From Meghimatium bilineatum (lineage: Eukaryota; Mollusca; Gastropoda; Stylommatophora; Philomycidae), in assembly GCA_034231615.1 (NCBI GenBank), contig CM067322.1, positions 100,679,587 through 100,743,586 of the forward strand: a stretch of 64,000 nucleotides of DNA, in the 5' to 3' direction. Position 1 is the first letter of the stretch; the number at the start of each line of letters is the position of its first letter. Both the position numbers and the translations under genes were made by a program. A model generated the notes under the pieces. It did not search any database and was not told where the DNA came from. It saw only the letters and a program-made list of their open reading frames with translations. Below are positions 1 to 11,079 of this stretch, one piece after another.

Positions 1-495
1 GAGTGCTTCCAAGGTAAGTAAAATTGTCGACTACCTGCAGTTTTTCCTGATTGACGATGATGTTGCTTGGTGCATGACTTCTGTTTTTTTTTGGTGTTAA
101 TAGTGAGACCAAAGTTGTTGCAGGCCTTTGAGAAGCGGTCTATGGTGCTCTGCATGTTTACGACAGAGTCAGCATACAATGCACAGTCGTCAGCATAAAG
201 TAATTCTCTAACAGTACTAGATTTAGTTTTCGTGTTTGCTTTTAGACGACGCAAATTGAAAAGACCACCATCTGTTCTGTAATTGATCATTATGCCTGCT
301 GTTTCATTACTATGGTGTGTTTCCGTTAACATGGCCGTAAATAACAGGCTGAAAAGAGTAGAGCCAGCACACATCCCTGCTTTACACCATTTGTGACAGG
401 GAATGCAGGAGATACTCCTCCGTCGCAGATAACACTAGCCATCATACCGTCATGAAATTGTCGTATCACATTGACAAGTTTTGGGGGGCATCCGA
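1..495 (-). mobile_element. Family A non-LTR retrotransposon, RT fragment (runs off left edge)
   Basis: The minus strand encodes the palm and finger part of a reverse transcriptase. Reading from 495 leftwards one sees CPPKLVNVIRQFHDGMM, then a NGVKQGCVLA-type motif, then LLYADDCALYADS, the YADD catalytic box. The same DNA recurs at 37361-37870 with near identity, including the sequence around the (GA) tract there. The 5' end is truncated at about 495, where similarity stops abruptly, and the 3' part lies outside the window. A frame break near 380 and further disruptions show it is dead. Confidence 0.85.
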
Positions 496-800
496 ACTTG
501 AATTAGTAAAAATAAGTAAATAAATGGGTTGAGAAATGACTAGCGCTGAAGTTGGTTTATAGTGTGGAAGAGTTGCGCTAATCGTCAACCACACTCTCTC
601 TCCTGAGTTTTATCTTGGTCTAGTGGCAAGACAAAGTCGAGACAACTGGGAGAAAATCAGGGCCAGAGCGTACTATGTGTCCTATGCTGTCCATACAGCT
701 CTGCTGTTAGCGCCTATGTACCCGTTGAGTTACCTGCCAACTTCTTCCGAGTATTTCGCCGCAAACAGACTTTTTAAGTCAAGGTAGACAAAGCCTTTGT
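496..800. other. Non-coding gap between two retroelement fragments
   Basis: No convincing gene is visible. The stretch has mixed composition and includes a segment around 600-660 (Lys/Asp-rich if translated) that may be part of another dispersed repeat, but no second copy was found in this window. Confidence 0.4.
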
Positions 801-810
801 TAACAATGCT
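801..810. repeat. Target-site duplication (left copy) of the 811-1900 retroelement
   Basis: The ten bases taacaatgct are repeated exactly at 1901-1910, flanking the element on both sides; the bases beyond differ. Confidence 0.85.
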
Positions 811-1900
811 CATCATCATCAAGTGCCGTCTCCGCAACGAAGGTTGGCTGCAACGTATCTCCAACATCTCCTGTCTCTTGTCTTGGTGGTGCACTCTGCT
901 AGACTGTAACCTGTCCATCGTGTAATGTTACTCTCCCACTTGTATCTCTGCCTACCTCTTGCTCGCTTCCCTTTGACTTTACCCTCAAGTAAGGTCTTCA
1001 ATAAGGTGTCATGTCTTTTAATGTGTCCACAGTATTTTATTTGCCTGATCTTTATTTCTTTTAGTAGTTCTTTCTTCATATTAAGTGTTTTTAGCACCTC
1101 TTTATTTGTTTTCTTCTCTTTCCATGATGTTCTCCCTATTCTTCTATATACCCACATTTCAAAGGCATCAATTGTGTCTTCTAATTGTTTATTTAGTGTC
1201 CATGTTTCTGAGCCATACATTAATATGGAATAGATGTAGCATTTTATAATTCTCATTTTTAACTTGTTTGTAATTTGTTTAGATATTAATATTTTCCTCA
1301 TGTTATTGAAGGTACTTTTAGCCATTCCTATTCTCCTTTTAACTTCTGTTTCACATCTGCCATCATTTGTGACTATGTGTCCAAGATATTCATACTGTTT
1401 TACTTGATGTAGTTTCTCTCCCTGTATGTTTATGTTTACCTCCTGTTCTTCTGTGTCTTTGCTGATTATCATGGTTTTTGTTTTTTGAATGTTTATATCC
1501 AGTCTATATTCATTACTTGATTTATTGACTTGATCTATTAGTCTTTGTAGTTCATGTTCACTTTCTGCTAAAAGAACAGTGTCATCTGCATATCTAAGGT
1601 TGTTTATTATTTTCCCATTGATCTTGAGTCCTGGTATTTCTTCTATATTTTTAAAGATATTCTCTGTGTAGATATTAAATAGGCTTGGTGATAAAATGCA
1701 TCCTTGTCTTACCCCTCTTCTTATTTCTATGTATGGAGAGTAGCTGTTTTCACCCCTTATTGATGCAGTTTGTTCCCAATATATATTTCTAACCAGTCTG
1801 ATGTCTTTTCCATCTATGCCTATTTGTTGAAGACATTTGATTAATTTTTCATGTTGGACTCTGTCAAAGGCCTTGCTGTAGTCTATGAAGCAAATATAGA
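811..1900 (-). mobile_element. 5'-truncated RTE-like non-LTR retrotransposon with open RT frame and 10-base TSD
   Basis: From about 1895 down to 819 the minus strand is one open frame. It begins inside the RT domain at FIDYSKAFD (motif A), continues through RRGVRQGCILSPSLFNIY, then [15 protein letters not shown] (motif C) and the thumb, and ends in the usual C-terminal block with YGSETWTLN, a YRR...SWKEKKTNKEVL stretch and a GHIKRHD box. A stop at 819-821 merges into a short TGA-repeat tail. The exact 10-base direct repeat taacaatgct lies at 801-810 and 1901-1910, which is a target-site duplication. The uninterrupted frame and perfect TSD suggest a fairly young insertion. Endonuclease and the RT fingers are missing through 5' truncation. 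Clade (RTE-like) is inferred from the C-terminal block and tail. Confidence 0.9.
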
Positions 1901-1910
1901 TAACAATGCT
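1901..1910. repeat. Target-site duplication (right copy) of the 811-1900 retroelement
   Basis: Exact copy of the ten bases at 801-810, adjoining the truncated 5' end of the minus-strand element. Confidence 0.85.
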
Positions 1911-2138
1911 AGGTTAGCTTATTTCTTAGCACTGTGAGTGTCCATAATAGCTACAGTGTGTCGCCAAATATCACATCAACTGTAACAGGTTGACACCGTG
2001 TTAAAATAGGGCAGACCATTTTGACACGGTCAGTGAACCCGCCCCAGCGGAGAAAATAGGTCACCAAATGTGATGTTTGTATCCGATTGACAATAACGAA
2101 AAAAAACAAGTTTCTCATTTGTCAGCACTCGAATCTTA
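1911..2138. other. Short non-coding gap
   Basis: No gene, known repeat or site could be recognised between the retroelement and the first minisatellite. Confidence 0.4.
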
Positions 2139-2384
2139 AGAATAGTTATCAACAGACATAATTATCTTATTCGAATCTGCACAGAATAGTTGTCAACAGA
2201 CATAATTATCTTATTCGAATCTGCACAGAATAGTTGTCAACAGACATAATTATCTTATTCGAATCTGCACAGAATAGTTGTCAACAGACATAATTATCTT
2301 ATTCGAATCTGCACAGAATAGTTGTCAACAGACATAATTATCTTATTCGAATCTGCACAGAATAGTTGTCAACAGACATAATTG
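2139..2384. repeat. Minisatellite, 44-base unit, about 5.6 copies
   Basis: Each unit contains tcaacagacataattatc followed by ttattcgaatctgcac. Copies after the first are essentially identical, so the array is young. Confidence 0.95.
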
Positions 2385-2712
2385 GAGAGATCTGATCTCT
2401 GTACTATACGCTAACTTAACTTCAGCGCTAAAGGAAAATGAATGATAAATATATATATATATTTACCAGCGAAGAATCGGGACATTTCTCTAAAGTACTA
2501 TACGATCGATCAACATTTTGCAGAATCGGAACAACAAAGACGAGTTGTAAAACGTACGGCCAGAGGAATGAAAATTAGTTCGCGACAGCGAACCGCTGAA
2601 TGCAGACGTTAACTCTTATCGGTAGGTCTATTGTTGCAACTATTTGATTTCTTGTTGATGTACACAAATAATTCTCTTGATGTTGTGAACTAGTTGTTGT
2701 ATCATAAATATA

Positions 2713-2973
2713 AACAGAGGTCTGGGAGTTGAAGCCGCTGGAACAGAGGCCTGGGAGTTAAAGACACTGGAACAGAGGTCTGGGAGTTGAAGACACTGGA
2801 ACAGAGGTCTGGGAGTTGAAGACACTGGAACAGAGGTCTGGGAGTTGAAGACACTGGAACAGAGGTCTGGGAGTTGAAGACACTGAAACAGAGGTCTGGG
2901 AGTTGAATACACTGGAACAGAGGTCTGGGAGTTGAAGACACTGGAACAGAGGTCTGGGAGTTGAAGACGCTGG
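2713..2973. repeat. Minisatellite, 29-base unit, 9 copies
   Basis: The unit carries aacagaggtctgggagttga plus a nine-base spacer. The total of 261 bases is exactly nine units. Open frames across it on the minus strand are a by-product of the repeat. Confidence 0.95.
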
Positions 2974-3039
2974 ACGAGATACTCTTATTGTTACCTTCAT
3001 TATATCATCGATACCACATATGATAACATCGTCAGATAT

Positions 3040-4209
3040 CATCAGATTCCATACACAATTGTAAGTTAACATCAGATTCCATACACATATATAAGTTAAC
3101 ATCAGATTCCATACACAATTGTAAGTTAACATCAGATTCCATACACAATTGTAAGTTAACATCAGATTTCATACACATATGTAAGTTAACATCAGATTCC
3201 ATACACAATTGTAAGTTAACATCAGATTCCATACACAATTGTAAGTTAACATCAGATTCCATACACAATTGTAAGTTAACATCAGATTCCATACACAATT
3301 GTAAGTTAACATCAGATTCCATACACATTTGTAAGTTAACATCAGATTCCATACACATATGTAAGTTAACATCAGATTCGTTACACAATTGTAAGTTAAC
3401 ATCAGATTCCATACACATATGTAAGTTAACATCAGATTCCATACACATATGTAAGTTAACATCATATTCCATACACAATTGTAAGTTAACATCAGATTCC
3501 ATACACAATTGTAAGTTAACATCAGATTCCATACACAATTGTAAGTTAACATCAGATTCCATACACATTTGTAAGTTAACATCAGATTCCATACACATAT
3601 GTAAGTTAACATCAGATTCCATACACAATTGTAAGTTAACATCAGATTCCATACAGATATGTAAGTTAACATCAGATTCGATACACAATTGTAAGTTAAC
3701 ATCATATTCCATACACATATGTAAGTCAACATTAGATTCGATACACACTTGTAAGTTAACATCAGATTCTATACACATATGTAAGTTAACATCAGATTCC
3801 ATACACATATGTAAGTTAACATCAGATTCCATACACATATGTAAGTTAACATCAGATTCAATACACAATTGTAAGTTAACATCATTTTCTATACACACAA
3901 ATATGTAAGTTATCATCAGATTCTATACACATATGTAAGTTAACATCAGATTCTATACACACATATGTAAGTTAACATCAGATTCTATACACACATATAT
4001 GTAAGTTATCATCAGATTCTATACACACATATATGTAATTTATCATCAGATTCTATACACATATATATGTAAGTTAACATCAGATTCCATACACACATAT
4101 GTAAGTTAACATCAGATTCTATACACACATATGTAAGTTATCATCAGATTCTATACACACATATGTAAGTTATCATCAGATTCTATACACACATATGTAA
4201 GTTATCATC
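3040..4209. repeat. Minisatellite, 30-base unit, about 39 copies
   Basis: The unit contains catcagattccatacaca and ends in tgtaagttaa. The central spacer varies between aatt, atat and attt. From about 3890 the unit lengthens to 31-34 bases through extra ca/ta dinucleotides. Because 30 is a multiple of three the minus strand stays open for about 290 codons; this is not a protein signal. Each unit carries a GTAAGT donor-like hexamer and an AG. Confidence 0.97.
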
Positions 4210-4408
4210 CTAACTAAATCACAAGCCTCTTTAAATAGCCCTTCCCCTCTTGATCACACTGCTAACTATTGTACATGTCCACACAAGCACTCTGTTCGTA
4301 TGCCGTTTTACCACTGTCAACTGTGGTAACTTTAAACCTGCAAAAATTTTTTTTGTATTGTTCACTAAAGCAAATTTGTTGCGCACACTTTTATTCAAAC
4401 GCATCTGA

Positions 4409-6270
4409 AACAAGAGATAAACAACTGGAGAGTGAAAATTCTTGCTACAAGAGATATCCAACTGAAGTGTGAGAAGTCTTGCTACAAGAGATATCCAACT
4501 GAAGTGTGAGAAGTCTTGCTACAAGAGATATCCAACTGAAGTGTGAGAAGTCTTGCTACAAGAGATATCCAACTGAAGTGTGAGAAGTCTTGCTACAAGA
4601 GATATCCAACTGGAGTGTGAGAAGTCTTGCTACAAGAGATATCCAACTGGAGAGTGAAAAGTATTGCTACAAGAGATATCCGACTGAACTGTGGGAAGTC
4701 TTGCTACAAGAGATATCCAACAGAAGTATGAGAAGTCTTGCTAAAAGGGATATCCAACTGAAGAGTGAGATGTCTTGCTACAAGAGATATCCAACTGAAG
4801 TGTGAGAAGTCTTGCTACAAGAGATATCCAACTGAAGTGTGAGAAGTCTTGCTACAAGAGATATCCAACTGAAGTGTGAGAAGTCTTGCTACAAGAGATA
4901 TCCAACTGAAGTGTGAGAAGTCTTGCTACAAGAGATATCCAACTGAAGTGTGAGAAGTCTTGCTACAAGAGATATCCAACTGAAGTGTGAGAAGTCTTGC
5001 TACAAGAGATATCCAACTGAAGTGTGAGAAGTCTTGCTACAAGAGATATCCAACTGAAGTGTGAGAAGTCTTGCTACAAGAGATATCCAACTGAAGTGTG
5101 AGAAGTCTTGCTACAAGAGATATCCAACTGGAGAGTGATAAGTCTTGCTACAAGAGATATCCAACTGAACTGTGGTAAGTCTTGCTACAAGAGATATCCA
5201 ACAGAAGTATGAGAAGTCTTGCTACAAGAGATATCCAACTGAAGTGTGAGAAGTCTTGCTACAAGAGATATCCAACAGACGTGTGAGAAGTCTTGCTACA
5301 AGAGATATGCAACTGAAGTGTGAGAAGTCTTGCTACAAGAGATATCCAACTGAAGTGTGAGAAGTCTTGCTACAAGAGATATCCAACTGAAGTGTGAGAA
5401 GTCTTGCTACAAGAGATATCCAACTGAAGTGTGAGAAGTCTTGCTACAAGAGATATCCAACAGAAGTGTGAGAAGTCTTGCAACAAGAGATATCCAACTG
5501 AAGTGTGAGAAGTCTTGCTACAAGAGATATCCAACTGAAGTGTGAGAAGTCTTGCTACAAGAGATATCCAACTGAAGTGTGAGAAGTCTTGCTACAAGAG
5601 ATATCCAACTGAAGTGTGAGAAGTCTTGCTACAAGAGATATCCAACGGAAGTGTGAGAAGTCTTGCTACAAGAGATATCCAACTGAAGTGTGAGAAGTCT
5701 TGCTACAAGAGATATCCAACTGAAGTGTGAGAAGTCTTGCTACAAGAGATATCCAACTGAAGTGTGAGAAGTCTTGCTACAAGAGATATCCAACAGAAGT
5801 GTGAGAATTCTTGCTACAGGAGATATCCAACTGAAGTGTGAGAAGTCTTGCTACAAGAGATATCCAACTGAAGTGTGAGAAGTCTTGCTACAAGAGATAT
5901 CCAACTGAAGTGTGAGAAGTCTTGCTACAAGAGATATCCAACTGAAGTGTGAGAAGTCTTGCTACAAGAGATATCCAACTGAAGTGTGAGAAGTCTTGCT
6001 ACAAGAGATATCCAACTGAAGTGTGAGAAGTCTTGCTACAAGAGATATCCAACTGAAGTGTGAGAAGTCTTGCTACAAGAGATATCCAACTGAAGTGTGA
6101 GAAGTCTTGCTACAAGAGATATCCAACTGAAGTGTGAGAAGTCTTGCTACAAGAGATATCCAACTGAAGTATGAGAAGTCCTGCTACAAGAGATATCCAA
6201 CTGAAGTGTGAGAAGTCTTGCTGCAAGAGATATCCAACTGAAGTGTGAGAAGTCTTGCTGCAAGAGATAC
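4409..6270. repeat. Minisatellite, 35-base unit, about 53 copies
   Basis: The unit contains gtgagaagtcttgctacaag and then agatatccaactgaa. It is the longest array in the window. Variant units (gga, aca or cgg in place of tga before the junction) are scattered, and a block near 4620-4790 seems to recur near 5120-5230, hinting at segmental duplication inside the array. Confidence 0.97.
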
Positions 6271-6349
6271 TCAGCGAGATATTGAGAACCGTAACTTAAA
6301 AAATTGCCATAAAACGTAAAAACTCCCTACCCCGTAGTCACTATCACCT

Positions 6350-7945
6350 GATGGTATCAGCTATATTGACATGACTCACTCTATTGATATCAGCTATATT
6401 GACATGACTCACTCTTTTGATGTCAGCTATATTGACATGACTCATTATGTTAATGTCAGCTATATTGACATGACTCACTCTGTTGGTTTCAGCTATATTG
6501 ACATGACTCACTCTGTTGGTGTCAGCTATATTGACATGACTATCTCTGTTGGTTTCAGCTATATTGACATGACTCACTATGTTGGTTTCAGCTATATTGG
6601 CATGACGCACTCTGTTGGTTTCAGCTATATTGACATGACTCACTCTGTTGATATCAGCTATATTGACATGACTCACTCTTTTGATGTCAGCTATATTGAC
6701 ATGACTCATTATGTTAATGTCAGCTATATTGACATGAATAACTCTGTTGGTTTCAGCTATATTGACATGACTCACTCTGTTGGTGTCAGCTATATTGACA
6801 TGACTATCTCTGTTGGTTTCAGCTATATTGACATGACTCACTATGTTGGTTTCAGCTATATTGGCATGACGCACTCTGTTGGTTTCAGCTATATTGACAT
6901 GACTCACTCTGTTGGTTTCAGCTATATTGACATGACTAACTCTGTTGGTTTCAGCTATATTGACATGACTCACTCTGTTGGTGTCAGCTATATTGACATG
7001 ACTATCTCTGTTGGTTTCAGCTATATTGACATGACTCACTATGTTGGTTTCAGCTATATTGGCATGACGCACTCTGTTGGTTTCAGCTATATTGACATGA
7101 CTCACTCTGTTGGTTTCAGCTATATTGACATGACTAACTCTGTTGGTTTCAGCTATATTGATATGACTCGCTCTGTTGATGTCAGCTATATTGACATGAC
7201 TCACTCTGCTGGTTTCAGCTATAGTGACATGACTCACTCTCTTGGTTTCAGCTATATTGACATGACTCACTCTGTTGGTTTCAGCTATATTGACATGAAT
7301 AACTCTGTTGGTTTCAGCTATATTGACATGACTCACTCTGTGGTTTTCAGCTATATTGACATGACTAACTCTGTTGGTTTCAGCTATATTGACATGACTC
7401 ACTCTGTTAGTGTCAGCTATATTGACATGACTCACTCTGTTGATGTCAGCTATATTGACATGACTCACTCTGTTAGTGTCAGCTATATTGACATGACTCA
7501 CTCTGTTAGTGTCAGCTATATTGACATGACTCACTCTGTTAGTGTCAGCTATATTGACATGACTCACTCTGTTGATGTCAGCTATATTGACATGACTCAC
7601 TCTGTTGGTTTCAGCTATATTGACATGACTCACTCTGTTGGTTTCAGCTATATTGACATGACTAACTCTGTTGGTTTCAGCTATATTGACATGACTCACT
7701 CTGTTGATATTCAGCTATATTGACATGACTCTGTTGATATTCAGCTATATTGACATGGCTCACTCTGTTGATATTCAGCTATATTGACATGACTCACTCT
7801 GTTGATATTCAGCTATATTGACATGACTCACTCTGTTGATATTCAGCTATATTGACATGACTCACTCTGTTGATATTCAGCTATATTGACATGGCTCACT
7901 CTGTTGATATCGGCTATATTGACATGACTCACTTTGTTGATGATA
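6350..7945. repeat. Minisatellite, 33-base unit, about 48 copies, with higher-order structure
   Basis: The unit contains ctatattgacatgactcac followed by tctgttggtttcag. Translation of the plus strand gives an 11-residue period (SYIDMTHSVGF) and the minus strand is open as well, so the frames are an effect of a 33-base unit without stops. After about 7700 the unit becomes 34 bases and the frames close. Variant units recur in blocks of eight and later of six, showing amplification of multi-unit blocks. Confidence 0.97.
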
Positions 7946-7989
7946 GCATTGTGCCCATTCACGGACGGAATCTGACCAGTGTGAAATTA

Positions 7990-8640
7990 CAAATTGGCCA
8001 CAAAGCTCTCAAATTGCAGCCTCTCTCGTGACTTATTGTTGTCGATTATCTGACTGGCGGAGGGAGAATATACGTAAAAAAATCTGTGTTTAAAGATGAA
8101 TGTACTTTTATTTTGCACTTCGTCACTTGTCTTCTCACTTCTCCCTCGATGTACTCTCAGACAACTGAATACCTCGGCATAACGTGCAGTACTCCATGCT
8201 GTACATTCATCAGACAGTTCTTCCCAAGAATCTTCATTGTTAATGAAATATTTCAAGTCTGTTTTGCAAGCTGTTTTGTTGTTTTCTTATGTCTCACTTT
8301 TTATATGACCCATTGTTGTTCATAGCTCGCCAAAGAAAAATTCCTATGAAATTCTATGTGTGATTCTTTTTTCTTTTCATTTGAAATCTTGTGTGATATC
8401 CAAGTCATTTTAAACGGCCTACTTTTAGAGTCAGCACGTGGATTCTTTTAGTGTCCTGCAAGATTTCCGTGTTGGTAACCTTGTCTTGCCACCTGATGTT
8501 AAATTTTTTGCGGAGACGCAGCATATGAACCATGTTCAACTTCTTCAACTTCAATGACTGATGGCATGCAGGAAGAGATGAGTATAATGCAGTGTTTGCT
8601 GCTTGACTTTGAGAGTCGTTGGCTTACCTCCATTAAATAT
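7990..8640 (-). mobile_element. Family A retrotransposon, decayed 3' coding remnant
   Basis: Minus-strand translation in shifting frames gives FNIRWQDKVTNTEILQ near 8560, then a degenerate segment, then NEDSWEELSDECTAWSTA near 8220. This is the order seen at the C-terminal end of family A copies at 36745-37150 and 35900-36100 (RWQDK box, GHLVRM box, later WE...W segment). Several stops and frameshifts are present. It is old compared with the copy at 811-1900. Confidence 0.65.
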
Positions 8641-8734
8641 TACGTCGCAACCAGGACCGTATATATGGTTACCTTAAAAGGGAGTTTAACCTAAAAAGGT
8701 AAGTCGTCCGTTCAATGTATACATTTCACTATTT

Positions 8735-9920
8735 GACTTCTTCTTCTGCGTTCGCTCTCGTATAACCACAACGAATAAATCGTGTGATTTCCGCCGGGGA
8801 GCGTGAAGTACGTTGTACTGCAAGTTCCACAGTAGAACTGTGTTATTTGCGCCTCGGTTTGCTTACTTAGTGGTCTGGATATCCGAGGACGATCACATTC
8901 GTTTTTCGTCATGCCTTTAATTCGGATAGTAGGCTTCCCTAGCCAGTGACAACCTGCTTATCTTCCAACGAGCGCGCGGGTGCGTATTGACTCTTCGCTG
9001 AGACGATTGTCGCTCACGTCTGTCTCGCAAAAGGCGTTCCACGGTCAATGAACTTGCTTTGTGTAATTAGACGTTTTGTGCCTGTGCTCGTCGGTTACTA
9101 AACCTTTTCTCATGCACGAGCATGGTTCTGGTTAAAGAAGAACACGCCAGAAGAGTTGGACCAGTGCTCTTTCACTTTCATAGGCGAGGTGTCGTTCAAC
9201 GACTTCGTGAACGCCTCGTCCAAGTCGGAGTCTCACCACGCGTTTGGGAGCAAGGCGTGTTCTGTTCTTAAGCTGAACGACCTTGTCCCATTTGTGCCTA
9301 GCCTATCGGGTACTGAACCCTTTATCGCAGCGAGCATATTCAGGGAATAGGAAAACTCGACATTAGAGTTGGGCTAGGTCTTCTTCTTTGCCAGGTGCTC
9401 ACGATTGAGTATGGATCTCTGCCCGTAAAGAGCACAGGAATCTAGATGATTGTCTCGAATTAACACAGCTTGTAGTTCCGATTTCCCTGGAACATTTTCA
9501 CTTTCTATTTGCAGTTAGCGCTGCCCTCTGGTGCTGTGCTGCTCTTTCATTGTACTCATTATGCTTCTTCTCTCGCCATGCATCTACCTTTTCGTGCCCT
9601 TTTCATTGGCCGCCCATCTAACGTTCGGACTGGACTGAGTAGCGTGACTGCGTGCCGACAGTGCCACTATATGTGTTAGTGTTGGTAGTGTCTAGGATAA
9701 TGTCTGTCTCTTATGCAATCATATCTCTTTGCATCTGTTTCCTACAGATTAATGGACAACCTTCAAAAGATGTAGCCAGAATCAGCACGAGCCGCTGTAT
9801 TTCTGTTTCCAGGGTGCCCCACGAGGAGGCACTTTTGGGATCTTGGTTATCCGCTAACCCTTGGACCGCCGAGAGCAGTGCCTTCCATTTGCACCCCCAA
9901 TATTTGACTGAAATTTGAAG
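8735..9920 (+). repeat. Element G, copy 1 (dispersed repeat of about 1.2 kb)
   Basis: This stretch is repeated at 42209-43490 on the same strand and at 21440-22736 inverted. Shared landmarks are a pyrimidine start (cttcttcttctgcgttcgct), the block cgtgtgatttccgcc, a block with cattggccgccc, and an end rich in tttgcaccccc. No copy holds a long open frame and no protein domain is visible, so it appears non-autonomous. Copy 1 has a single copy of an internal block that is repeated in the other two. Class unknown. Confidence 0.8.
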
Positions 9921-9944
9921 ACGCCATGACGTCACACGACAAGG

Positions 9945-10398
9945 ACCAGAAGAAGCAGTCACTCTTTATAACTGTATAAATGCTTGTAATTAGTTAAATG
10001 ACTTAGACAGCATGTGACTAGTTAAATGACTTAGACAGCACGTGACTAGTTAAATGACTTAGACAGCATGTGACTAGTTAAATGGCTTTGATGCAGTTCA
10101 AGTGTTGAGAAACTGGATTTATCTTGCATGTATAATATTGTATTAACTTTCTGTGTTTGAATATTTCAGAACTAAATGACTCGTTTGAAAGTGTAGACAC
10201 ACGTTGACATCTGAATAAAGGAAAATTCATGCACGATTGCTGGGAATATATTCATTAGAAACACACAGAGAAAAGGAGGCAGATACAATTCTACAATGTT
10301 ACATGGTTTAGAATTTCAAATTACTAAAAACTATTGAGATTTCAAAATATAGAAAATACATTTGTTCACTCAAGAATCTTCTCGCTTTGTCTTTAAAC
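9945..10398 (+). promoter_or_regulatory. 5' flank of transporter gene 1, conserved with gene 2
   Basis: This region aligns closely with 47622-48016 upstream of gene 2. Conserved landmarks are a TATA-like tataaa at 9975-9980, the block attagttaaatgacttagac, the block aactggatt.atcttgcatg, and gaatatttcagaact near 10160, which could be a 3' splice site for an untranslated leader exon. Just before the ATG an indel of two bases between the copies breaks any shared reading frame, which supports a non-coding role. Promoter function is inference. Confidence 0.55.
9993..10085. repeat. Short 28-base tandem repeat in the gene 1 promoter region, about 3.3 copies
   Basis: The unit includes gactagttaaatgacttaga and cagcatgt. 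Gene 2 has only one to two copies at the matching place (47665-47705), which accounts for most of the length difference between the two flanks. Confidence 0.9.
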
Positions 10399-11079
10399 AT
10401 GTCTAACTCTGAGAAACAAGACGCCAAATCTGTCGACACACAATATAAGTTAAAGACATTACCGCCATCTGATGACACGGTCGGAAGTTCGGACAAGAAC
10501 ATAACCTCGTTTCCCTTCTCTACAACTAGAGTTTGGATATGTTGTACAATAATCATGGTGCTTTATATCATGGTCCTTATTATTCTTGGGCCACTAGTGC
10601 AGCAATATTTAGTTCACCGCTTCTCACAAGACTTCAACGGTAATGTAACTGTCAACACTTCCAGCAGCAAGGAAAGTTGTGATAATTCAACAGTAAATGA
10701 TGGAGGTAAAGCTGACTACGCTCAAAGACAAACATCCACCGTTTTACTGTACGGGGCATTCGCATCGTGCTTGCCATCAATTTTCGCTTGCTTTTTTGCT
10801 GGGTCGTTGTCAGATTATCTTGGAAGAAAGTATCTACTTGTCTACACGATAGCCGGAGGCTTGGCCGAGGCCACCAATTTATGCTTCATCATCAAGTTAG
10901 ATCTTGATATTTGGTTCATTTACCTTGGCGCAGCCTTGAATGGGATTACTGGATCATTTTACACGACCGTTCTAGCCGTCACAGCTGCCATAGCTGACAT
11001 TACCACCGACGGAGAGAAGAAGGCTCTACATTTCGCAATTATTGAAATAGGCATACTTGTTTGTGGAGCTCTGGGTCAG
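10399..11079 (+). CDS. Gene 1, coding exon 1
   Basis: Starts at ATG 10399 (MSNSEKQD) and ends in LGQ before the donor gtataa at 11080. It is 681 bases, phase 0. It covers the N-terminus, TM1, the glycosylated loop (NVTV and NSTV), TM2, motif GSLSDYLGRK, and TM3-TM5. The frame stays open a little upstream, with a TTG at 10387, but that stretch is not frame-conserved with gene 2, so 10399 is preferred. Confidence 0.92.

Noticed and set aside
3032..3916. Long minus-strand frame of about 294 codons with period MESDVNLQLC
   Set aside because: It lies wholly in a 30-base minisatellite, other frames are open too, and substitutions are not biased to synonymous positions.
4409..6270. Possible CRISPR array
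   Set aside because: Units are continuous tandem repeats without distinct spacers, and the genome is eukaryotic with introns; the same applies to the other arrays.
6344..7723. Two opposite frames of about 450 codons (SYIDMTHSVGF and SHVNIAETNRV)
   Set aside because: Both follow from a 33-base unit lacking stops in these frames; the frames close as soon as the unit becomes 34 bases.
10387..10398. TTG start four codons before ATG in gene 1
   Set aside because: A regular ATG at 10399 is available, and eukaryotic initiation at TTG is unlikely without support.
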